NCBI GenBank assembly: GCA_030278955.1
Contig: JAOANR010000015.1
Location: 20,741,073-20,805,072 of the forward strand
From: Hygrophila difformis
Taxonomy: Eukaryota; Streptophyta; Magnoliopsida; Lamiales; Acanthaceae
DNA: 64,000 nucleotides
Direction: 5' to 3'
The notes below the pieces were generated by a model. The model saw only the letters and a list, made by a program, of their open reading frames with translations. It was not told the origin of the DNA and searched no databases. Shown here in pieces: positions 55,527 through 64,000 of this stretch. Both the position numbers and the translations under genes were made by a program. Every line of letters begins with the position of its first letter. Positions within the stretch are counted from its first letter, which is position 1.

Positions 55527-56164
55527 AGGTGTTGACTCCCAGGTTTCAGTCACTTCATAACATTCCACAAAAATACTTGGAGGCAACAGAGAGCATTTGA
55601 GCTTCTTAGGTAGGTAGTTTGGTTTAGCTTTCTTTTTATTTTTCTTGTATTATTTAATTCTCGCAATGTAGTTAGTGGTAATTAGCATAGATCAGTGTTC
55701 TCTTTGTGTTTCTAGCTTAGTTAGCCAGTTTCATATGTTGTTTTCTTTTCTTAAACTCTTTTTAGGGTTTGAAATACCCAAATAATGGGTATTATCAAAC
55801 ACATTTATAATATGGGAAGTTAAATCATGAAAAGAGTCCCAAAAACATGAAATGGACAATGTGAGTCCATGGATCTTTACTACTTTGTGTTTGTATTTGG
55901 CCACTTGGTCATTATTTTGATAATATGTTTCTGTCTCATCCTTATGCTTGATCATTATGGTTTAAACCCTAATCTAGGTTGTGTGGCTCATTTTTGCTTA
56001 GTTTTAGTCTAGAATTCTTAATTTTGTGTTTGGTTAGTCCTAAAGTTTATTCTGTTTCATCTTATTTTGCACAGTGAACCATATAATTTGAAAAGGGGTT
56101 GAAAATCTCATGAACTGAATAAACATGATCAATTTTGCATTTTGGAGTGGGTACGACATTAACC

Positions 56165-56799
56165 GCCCTACGACGCTAACCACGTTGGCGATGTAGGGCA
56201 AGTTTGGGGTCGTAACTATCTCTAGATCAGTCTCAAAAAGTTGTTTGACGTCGTGAGTCTCACGTCGTGGCTCTAGGGTCACGACGTAATTTTCAGTCCC
56301 ACGATGTCAAACCCATATACTTCAAATTTTCAAAAACTTATCTACGACGCCAGACTCACGACATAATCCTAGGATCACGTTATAATTTAATGCCTAGCGT
56401 CGTACTCCCACTCTTTCCAAAAATTTCTTAGTTTTTGAATCTACGAAGCTAGACTCACGACATGATCCTATGATCACATCGTAATTTAGTGCTTAGCGTC
56501 GTACTCTCTCTCTATTTCAAAAACTCCAAATTCTGAATTTACGACGCTAGATTCACGACGTGATCCTTTCACGTCGTAATCCTCTTGCCTAGCGTCGTAG
56601 CCCCCTGACTTTCTCACCTGCATGTACGATGCCAAACCCACGACGCGGCCCTAGGGTTACGTCGTAATTTTTGCTTAGTGTCGTACATTCCACCAATTAT
56701 CCCAGAACTTTCTAAAATCATTTTTCATCCACCAATAACGTCACTAGCCTCACGACATGATCCTAGTAGGATCACTTCGTAATTTCTGTCTAGCGACGT
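56165..56799 (+). repeat. Array of seven nested palindromes
   Basis: Units at 56165-56199, 56244-56311, 56343-56404, 56442-56503, 56540-56599, 56624-56686 and 56738-56799, with a period near 100 bp. Each has an outer pair TACGACGCTAG / CTAGCGTCGTA and, inside it, a second pair ACGACGTGATCC / GGATCACGTCGT. The unit at 56540 is perfect in both (11-bp outer, 9-bp inner stem, 5-nt loop). Others carry mismatches. The same words occur upstream of the TATA box. No ORF crosses the array. Confidence 0.8.
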
Positions 56800-58809
56800 G
56801 AATGGCACTTTCATGCCAAATTTTTCCATTCTCCATTCTTTCTCACTTAATTAATTAAACCCTTACGTCATTAATTAAATATCAAAATTAGCAATAATTG
56901 AGATCAATGATTAACTTGATATAAGAAATTTTGTTCAATTCATCATTAAAATATTTTTTTTATAAACAACTAAACTCTTAAGATCTGAGCATGTAATCCG
57001 GACTTTAATTAATTATGAAATGAGAGATTATTTACACCATAAAGATCACTCATGGATTAATTTCCATATCTTGCATGAGAAATCAATGTTTCTCATACAA
57101 GATGATTTTTCCTTTTTTTATTTTGGTCTTAAAATGTGTTGTGTGAAACGAACAATGAGAAATATCATAAACTAATATTGGTGGAGAATCCCTTCTGGAT
57201 ATAGTTAGCTCGTTGTTTGTGTATTGATTACTATTCGTTATTTTGCATGGTTTGGATAGTGGCTGGTGGAAGCTTTGGCGGATGGTCCATCGGGGATTTA
57301 GATTAGTTGCTCAGCCGACCACTATCCGGATACAGTTTTCTTTTCTTTATATTAATTTCAAAACCCGAATTCCAATCTGTACTCAAAGTCAGTTGATATC
57401 TGTCAATATTATCCGATAATCATTGCAGAGAAGAAACATATAGGTTTTAATCCAATTTCGCAGATAGTAAGGCCCAACTGATAGCGACACTGTCATTATA
57501 GGGTTTTCTGCTATCTAAAATCATCCCACATGAATAGTTAGGGATTTGACCACAGATAACTGCAATCCAGTTCTTCCTAATTATTTTGAGATGATCTTTT
57601 TAGCCAAAAATTAAATTTTCTCACCTCAGTCTATCCAATTTGTGTAACAACTTCTGTCTAAACCCACCTTATATTTTGGGTCACTTTAATTTTATTTCTC
57701 CATATAAACTTATGCATGATAATATTATGTAAATACTGTGGTCTAAATATTTTGGGATCATTCTCTTGGACATAGGCGTCTTGATTTAAATCAGATGTTT
57801 CATAATAAATATCCAACAAAAATTCCTTTATAAAATCCGGATCTAAGTAAGGGATAATTCCACAGTTATGACTAACTTATATTCTACTGGGGGTTGATTT
57901 TGAGAAATTAGAAGCAGAGTCAGCAATTAGGTCTCACATAGACTGAAATGATCTGTGTTTTAATTGAAATGTTAGTACCTGTGTAGGGAATGGTTTTCAA
58001 ATATTAGTTATTTTCCAAAATTGTTGTATGTTAAAAATCTTATATTAAACATTTACTGAATCAGAGTCCACTTGGATTCAGATAACGTGTGATAGATAAT
58101 AATAGAGGAACAGCATGTGGGCCTTGGTTATTTTCTAAGATAGGGTTGAGTATTCTTTCAACTGCTATCCTCTTCTGCCAAAGCCTATTTTTGAGTCTTG
58201 AGTGAGTGCATTCGGAACAAACTGATTTATTAATTTGTTTCATTAGTTTGTATCTCATAACTACCCGAAAGTAGGTAAACACTGCGAGCGGTTTACTGAT
58301 GTTCGGGAATTCTTGATCTGCATACGGTCATCAAGACCGGGGCTCTTTTATACTACCAGTGTGATGATTTTGAAACCTCCGAGTGATAGGATTTTAAATG
58401 CTTTCTTTATTATTTTTCTTTTAAATGCTTTCATAGAGGTCACTCGGATGTAGTGAGAGTTATGAAATAGTTTAGGGCTTGATTAGAATCTTTGGATGTG
58501 ACCGGGGGAATGATGGGATTACTGGGCATTTCAATTAATGATTTGTCAGGTGTTGCTTGTCCACCACGTATAAATAACATACCCTGTCCAGGGCAGTTAT
58601 GCGTCTGTGGTATATTAAAATTTGTTGTTTTAAGAGCATGTAAATCCTCTGTTAAAGGAAACATGGTATAGAGAGCATGAGAGTTAACTAACTGACAAGA
58701 TTATCCCAAACAAGAATCTGTGTAACAAAACGGAAGTTTAATTGTGTTTCATCTGAATCTTGTCCAATTTCTATTATTTTCTCCTTGTCCCTTCTTGTCC
58801 AATTTTTAC

Positions 58810-58930
58810 TGCTTTCTTAGAATAATTTTACTCGCTTTCTTAGATTAAATTTAATTGCTTTCTTAGAATAAATTTGCTTTTTAGAATAACTTTAATGTAC
58901 TTTGTAGAATAATTTTAATTGCGTTCGTAG
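58810..58930 (+). repeat. Tandem repeat, about 25-bp unit
   Basis: About five degenerate units of the form GCTTTCTTAGAATAATTTTAA lie in tandem near the right end of the putative LTR. Confidence 0.7.
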
Positions 58931-59100
58931 CTTAGTTTAAATTACGCAAGTGCTTGTTAGCTTTCAAACCCCAAACTGATTTGAGTAATACAGTGAAAAA
59001 CAATATAAAATGACGTGGGACCTGCTTCTATCGCACACCCTCCAGTGAATGATCCGGTCTTACTATAAATTACTGCAATTTTTGACACCCGCGTTTTCGG

Positions 59101-59519
59101 GCCACAGTTTTTTAACACGAGTAATAAAAACGTGACAGCCTATAAATATATCCTTTCTCCCAAATCCATCTTCATAAAGTGATTCATTAAATAAAATTAA
59201 ACCAGAATAATTATACTTCTTTTCAAAAGACTCGTGTGGGAAATTGTCAAAAATTTCATAAGAGCAGATTTGACCACCAATCTGCTTTTTTCCTTTGTTT
59301 GGTAAACACCATATTAAGAGAGCATATTGAACCATATCTGCTGAAATCTAATCTGCTTCCTAAGCAGATTTGCAAGCAGATTGTGAGCGACTAAAATACC
59401 CTTCCGTATTGTGGCCTATTCATCTGTCTTCTTTTCCCTAATTCCCTAATTTTGTGAACCTATCCATTGCCATGATCGATCAGTCTCTGTCGGAATCATC
59501 CCCCTTCATTGTTCCCACG
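59101..59519. other. Spacer with repeated AATCTGCT inverted motifs
   Basis: AGCAGATT/AATCTGCT pairs form two perfect stems: 59263-59286 (8 bp, 8-nt loop) and 59350-59370 (9 bp, 3-nt loop), with further single copies to 59383. TGTTTGGTAAACACC lies between them. Probably part of a MITE; its ends were not set. No gene seen. Confidence 0.4.
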
Positions 59520-59524
59520 TACAC

Positions 59525-62124
59525 TGTAACACCCCGGTTTTTGGTCACCCAGGTCGGGATGTCACCGCCACATCTCCCTAGTAAGACACGGTTTCTCCGA
59601 GCTTACTAAAGAGATGCAAGGCTAGGTATTGCAGTATTTAAAACATTTAAAGCATTCAAAATAGCCCATGCAATATAATTCGAAAATAATAATAGCATAG
59701 CGCAGCGGAAATATTTAGTTTAGTACAGTATCGCAGCGGAAAATATAAAAAGGGCCGACATGGCCAAAACACGGGTTAAACAGGCCCGTTCATAATATAG
59801 TCTAAGTACGAAATTTAAAAGCAAAATAACAATCCCCAAAATCCCATGCATGATTCGTGCTCACACATGCTCATTCCACATATTCTGTAAAGAAAGGAAT
59901 AAAAAAATGGTTTTGGTCAGCAAAATTGCTGAGTAAGTTAACACATGCATGATCGTAGGGTTTAAAAGCCATAAATTTAGTAATTTAACAAAAGCATGAT
60001 AATAACATAATATTTAGTTTCATCTAATCCATACCCAATAGCATAATTTATCTCAGGCTCTGTTTAATAACACATATCACATGGTTCAAGATAATAGCCA
60101 TAATTTAAATAAAGCATTTAAATAATTTAATTGGACAACAACATAGTTTAATCTAATTTAATTTAATTTAGAATCCCCATTTCATTCCCGATTTGGTATT
60201 TCAAAGTTTCACGATAGCATCGCGATGTCAACAAGTTTAGCCGGTAGCCCGGCGGCCGCAACCGTATCAGCCATACCCAGTACCACTCCGGAGCCTCGGG
60301 AAACCCATACGGATATTCACGAGAGTGTAGGCTCTAAGTTTCGCCGTTTAGGCAATCCATATCTCAAATTTAGCGCGCGGGGTCACCATCGTCCATTACG
60401 GCACAAAGTGAATCGTTAGGGGGCACCCTGCAGAGCACTCACCCCTAATTTTAATTTATCAAGTTTGTAAGGGGATTTGGTTTTTAAAATCTGCCTTCCA
60501 TTGTATTAATTTAGAAATAATATCTCAATTCGTTTCAACCCTAAAGGTTAATTCCATGTTTCAACAAGATTTCAAGATTTCGTTTCGGTAAATCACAGGT
60601 TACTCCAAAATTCGTCTAAAATCAGATTTAATTCCAAAAATTCCAAAATTTCAGATCTGACTCGGAAACATCAAGATCTACAACTTTTGTGTTTTAACTG
60701 TTTCAATCCGAGATACCTAAGTAGGTCAAAATCGCCAATTTTCATATAAGAAGAAATCTGTCCGAGTTTAATGCACCACAGTTTAAAGATTTCAAATTCT
60801 ACCATATCAATTCAACTCCAAATTTAATGAAATTTGACAGGGATCATCTTAAGACATTTATCTACAACTTTCATGTTTGGCCAAAGATCTAAAACAGCCT
60901 AGATCCTATGTCAAAAATGTGATCAAGATCATTCCTAAGTTCTGTCCAAGATTTCGAGATCTAGAATCAAACAGTTCGGTTTCAACGGGTTTTCACATAT
61001 CAAATCAACTCCAAAAATTCCTAAATGTTTACAGTAGCTAGGTCTAAGTCTTAGGAATGTTTTTCGTGTTTTAAGTTTTTCCCTTTGAGTTCGTTTTAAG
61101 GGTCGGAAAAATTCACCAAATCTGTTGCGTCGGTAGAAAAACAAAAGTGGACAGATTTATGGTTCTTGTTGAATCTTTTAGGTTTCGAATGTTTTAAAAT
61201 CTCCCAAAACCATGTAAGGTTAACTTACAGTGTCTATGAACGTCGGGGATGTCTAGTTTGGAGGCGTGGCTTCCAGATCACCGTTTCTCCTCTCTGTTCG
61301 TCGGGTTCTACGATCTAGATTCGATACGGGGTGTAGAAAGAAAAGAACCGAAGTTAGAATCCGTTTTCGGATTGAAACGTGAAAAGATTTATTGGACTAG
61401 AGCTTACCACAACGTTTGGAGACCTTGGATTTTCGTCCAAAGCTGCTGCCTCCGTTTGGTGCTTTCCGTCGACTCCGAATTTAGGGTTTCGAACGTATAG
61501 AAGATTGTAGGGTTTTGTAAACTTGTTTGGGGCTCCCAAGGGGCTTATTTATAGAATTCTCAATCCCTAGGGCGTCCACAACCGACCTAAAGGTCTGGAG
61601 TCGAGAGATGTTCCACCGAAAGTCGAAAAATCCGCGTTCGGGCGAGAGATTCACGCAACAAACGAATCTGTGGGGTGGCGCGGCCGTGGCGCGCTGAACC
61701 ACCTTCACCGCGCGGCCACCGCGCCGACTTCGCCTGGACTTCGGTCCGGGCGGGTCGTGCGATCCGTCGTGCTTTTCCGCCTCTCTTTCGGGTTTCTATC
61801 CCTCTATGCTCCCGAATTCCGATTTCCGGGGTATATTCGGGTTCATACTTTCTCTCTAATTTTATTCTCAGTCTAATTGGATGTTTTGGACTCGAATACT
61901 CGAGTTCATTAGTGTCGGGTTTTGGTGTACCATTTATCCATCCTTTTGTTGAATTAAATTCCTTTAATTCCTTTTTAAGTAAAAATCTCATTTCTCATTT
62001 CCTTATCTTTATTTATTTCTTTTATTTGTTGGATTTGTTTATTTATTTATAGTATTTATTTTATTTATTATTTATTTATTTAATTATTGTTTTATTTTAT
62101 GTTGGAAAATTCTCGGGTATTACA
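59525..62124 (-). repeat. 3' LTR of A2
   Basis: 2600 bp, homologous to the A1 LTRs inverted. Starts (on +) TGTAACACCCC and ends GGGTATTACA. It includes the TATA box at 61553-61546, the GC-rich inverted repeat at 61710-61724 and the same ACATGAAAGTTG-type modules (60650-60890). Confidence 0.95.
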
Positions 62125-62353
62125 GTCTACCCTCCTTAAGAATCAACTTCGTCCTCGAAGTTGTGTTTCGGCTTTTCTCGTCTCGTGCTAAGGTCTTGTG
62201 TTTGTTTTATTATGTTGTGACTGAACTTAGAATTAAAACTTCTAAGCTGCCTACGTACCCGGTAAAGGGATCAAGCCATAACGTAGTTAAAAAATTTACA
62301 AAAATGCACGAAAAATTAGGAGGTATGACATCCTCTCCCCCTTAAGATTGCAG
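62125..62353 (-). other. Post-pol region of A2 with hairpin and two polypurine tracts
   Basis: On the - strand the tract CTTAAGGAGGGTAGAC abuts the LTR. A perfect hairpin lies at 62145-62162 (AACTTCG/CGAAGTT), and a second tract CTTAAGGGGGAGAGGA follows the pol stop. Same layout as 37810-38038. Confidence 0.75.
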
Positions 62354-64000
62354 TTATGTCCCCATAACTGTGTCGGAATCGGTTTGGAACATTGTCGGGT
62401 ATCGTTCCCTCATATCGGATTCTACTTCCCAAGTTGCCGTCTCACTTTCGTGATTTGACCAAAGAACCTTGATCATTTTGATGGTTTTGTTCCTCGTTAC
62501 TCGTTCCTTAGTATCGAGAATACGCACTGGGACTTCTTCGTAAGTCAAATCTTCATCGAGCTCAATTATCTCCGGTTGAAGTACATGTGTCGGGTCCGGC
62601 ACATACTTCTTTAGTTGCGAGACATGGAAGACATTATGAACTCGATCTAAGTGTGGCGGTAAAGCCAATCGGTAGGCTAGAGTTCCGACTCGTTCTAGGA
62701 TTTCGTAAGGTCCTATGTATCGAGGACTTAACTTCCCTCGTTTGCCAAAGCGCATCACCCCCTTCATGGGTGATATCTTTAGCATGACTCTATCTCCCAC
62801 TTGAAATTCTAGGTCTCGTCGTCTCACGTCGGCATAACTCTTTTGACGGTCTTGAGCGGCTTTCATCTTCCCTTGGATCACTTTGATTTGTTGAGCCATG
62901 TCTTCGATAAGTTGTGGTCCCACTACCACGGACTTATCGTTTTCTTCCCAGCTCAAAGGGCTTCGGCACTTTCGTCCATACAATGCCTCGAAAGGTGCCA
63001 TGCCGATACTCGCATGGTAACTATTATTATAGGAAAACTCAATCAAGGGTAAATGAGATTCCCAATTTCCTTTGAATTCCAACACGCATGCTCTCAGCAT
63101 GTCTTCTAGTGTTTGGATTGTTCTCTCGGTTTGTCCATCCGTCATCGGGTGGAATGCGGTGCTCATTTTGATTTGAGTACCGAGAGCTTTTTGTAACTCC
63201 GTCCAGAAATGAGAGACAAATCTACTGTCTCTATCGGAAATGATATCATGTGGTACTCCATGGCGTCGTACCACATTATCAATGTAGGCTCGGGCCAATT
63301 GGTCCATAGTCCACGTGTCTTTCATTGGGATAAATATGGCTGTCTTCGTTAGCCTATCCACAATCACCCAAATCTTGTTCATGCCTTTAGGTGATCGGGG
63401 TAATCCCGAGACAAAGTCCATTGAGATGCTATCCCACTTCCAACTTGGAATCTCTAGTGGTTGCATCAGTCCTAAGGGTTTATGTCGCACTGCCTTAACC
63501 TTTTGGCAGGTGAGACATCTCGCTACGAAATTTGCCACTTCCTTCTTCATTCCCGGCCACCAATAGATCTTCTTCAGATCCTTGTATAGCTTGTCACCTC
63601 CGGGATGTACGGAATATGGCGTGTTGTGCCCTTCCTCCATCAACCTTTGCTTCAATTCGGCACATTTAAGAGGCACACACCATCTACCTTTAAAACGGAT
63701 GCTTCCATCCTCGTGGACAGCAAATCCTATTGCCTTTCCTTCGGCAATATATCCTTTTATCTTCTCGAGTTTCGGGTCGCCCGGTTGAGCGAGTCGAATC
63801 TCGTCTAATATTGGAGTCTCTACGACCATGGCATTGATCGTTTCTCTCGCTGTGCCAGGATGCACAAGTTCTAACTCCAATCTTGCCAAATCCATGTACA
63901 ATGCCGGCGGAATTACCAACGAGTTTGTCACGTGTTGGGTTTTCCGACTTAGGGCATCGGCTACCACATTCGCCTTCCCCTCGTGGTATGCTATCTCTAA
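62354..64000 (-). CDS. pol: Pol of A2: end of RNase H, integrase, chromodomain (partial)
   Basis: An open frame from the window edge to the stop at 62354, with no lesion. It shows the RNase H end ([12 protein letters not shown]), the integrase zinc module ([27 protein letters not shown]), the complete integrase core ([53 protein letters not shown]), YIGPYEILERVGTL and the chromodomain-like end. The five-A run at the site where A1 has six keeps the integrase in frame. The N-terminal part of pol lies beyond the window, so overall integrity is unknown. Confidence 0.9.
   Translation of the reverse strand, partial: LEIAYHEGKANVVADALSRKTQHVTNSLVIPPALYMDLARLELELVHPGTARETINAMVVETPILDEIRLAQPGDPKLEKIKGYIAEGKAIGFAVHEDGSIRFKGRWCVPLKCAELKQRLMEEGHNTPYSVHPGGDKLYKDLKKIYWWPGMKKEVANFVARCLTCQKVKAVRHKPLGLMQPLEIPSWKWDSISMDFVSGLPRSPKGMNKIWVIVDRLTKTAIFIPMKDTWTMDQLARAYIDNVVRRHGVPHDIISDRDSRFVSHFWTELQKALGTQIKMSTAFHPMTDGQTERTIQTLEDMLRACVLEFKGNWESHLPLIEFSYNNSYHASIGMAPFEALYGRKCRSPLSWEENDKSVVVGPQLIEDMAQQIKVIQGKMKAAQDRQKSYADVRRRDLEFQVGDRVMLKISPMKGVMRFGKRGKLSPRYIGPYEILERVGTLAYRLALPPHLDRVHNVFHVSQLKKYVPDPTHVLQPEIIELDEDLTYEEVPVRILDTKERVTRNKTIKMIKVLWSNHESETATWEVESDMRERYPTMFQTDSDTVMGT

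Larger units (their letters stand above)
55319..59100 (+). repeat. Possible decayed Tat-type Ty3/gypsy LTR or long non-coding unit
   Basis: There is no coding frame over 3.8 kb. A core promoter lies near the left (55491-55526). The right end (59035-59095) has TGATCCGGTCTTACTATAAA and ACACCCGCGTTTTCGGG, resembling the last part of Tat/Athila-type LTRs. No primer site, gag/pol or second LTR was found, and no TG/CA ends could be fixed. A non-coding RNA gene is the alternative. 57000-58700 shows nothing else recognisable. Confidence 0.3.
59520..64000 (-). mobile_element. Tekay-type chromovirus, copy A2, partial
   Basis: The 3' half of a second A-type element on the - strand: 3' LTR 62124-59525, post-pol region, and the integrase-chromodomain end of pol running off the right edge. 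The expected TSD copy is TACAC at 59520-59524. It is more diverged from A1 than the A1 LTRs are from each other. Confidence 0.9.

Overview
This is nuclear DNA of a flowering plant, most likely a eudicot. The sequence shows a multi-exon CYP72-type cytochrome P450 gene with GT-AG introns, Ty3/gypsy Tekay (Del) chromoviruses, a Ty1/copia element, a CACTA transposon, Stowaway MITEs, hAT-like elements and a Helitron-like unit. An asterid (perhaps Lamiales) is only a guess. Almost all of the window is transposable elements, many nested. I saw no rRNA or tRNA gene and no bacterial-type feature.

Layout. 1-17328 holds two copies, in opposite orientation, of one non-autonomous LTR family (called B here): B1 on + (1-7825, 5' LTR cut by the window edge) and B2 on - (7826-17328). 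Both have lost gag and most of pol. Both keep the same four parts in order: a tRNA-Met primer site, a small sense coiled-coil ORF, an antisense gene of about 429 codons with its own 5' UTR intron, and a short integrase/chromodomain tail. 17329-20786 is the upstream region of a P450 gene, holding a copia-like LTR remnant, a hAT element with an 8-bp target duplication and two Stowaway MITEs. 20787-29416 is the CYP72-like gene, now a pseudogene: a 6.5-kb CACTA element (22381-28874, 3-bp TSD) sits in exon 4, and the same exon has an in-frame stop. 29474-40640 is a nearly complete Tekay chromovirus (A1; 5-bp TSD CGTAT, LTRs about 0.4% apart) in the P450 3' flank. 40827-46487 looks like a Helitron with gene fragments. 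46954-53660 is a copia element with TSD AAACT. 54159-54943 holds a third Stowaway and a hAT-like MITE. 55319-59100 is a non-coding unit, possibly an old Tat-type LTR, with a core promoter followed by an array of nested palindromes. 59525-64000 is the 3' part of a second Tekay copy (A2) on the - strand, running off the window.

How the parts relate. A1/A2 (autonomous type) and B1/B2 (non-autonomous type) share LTR ends, primer site, leader coiled-coil ORF, chromodomain tail and the hairpin-polypurine region. B is therefore plausibly a parasite of A-type machinery that replaced gag-pol with an antisense gene. The most unusual signals are this spliced antisense gene, the conserved leader ORF, a six-unit array of small hairpins with covarying arms in the B LTRs, and the nested palindrome array at 56165-56799.
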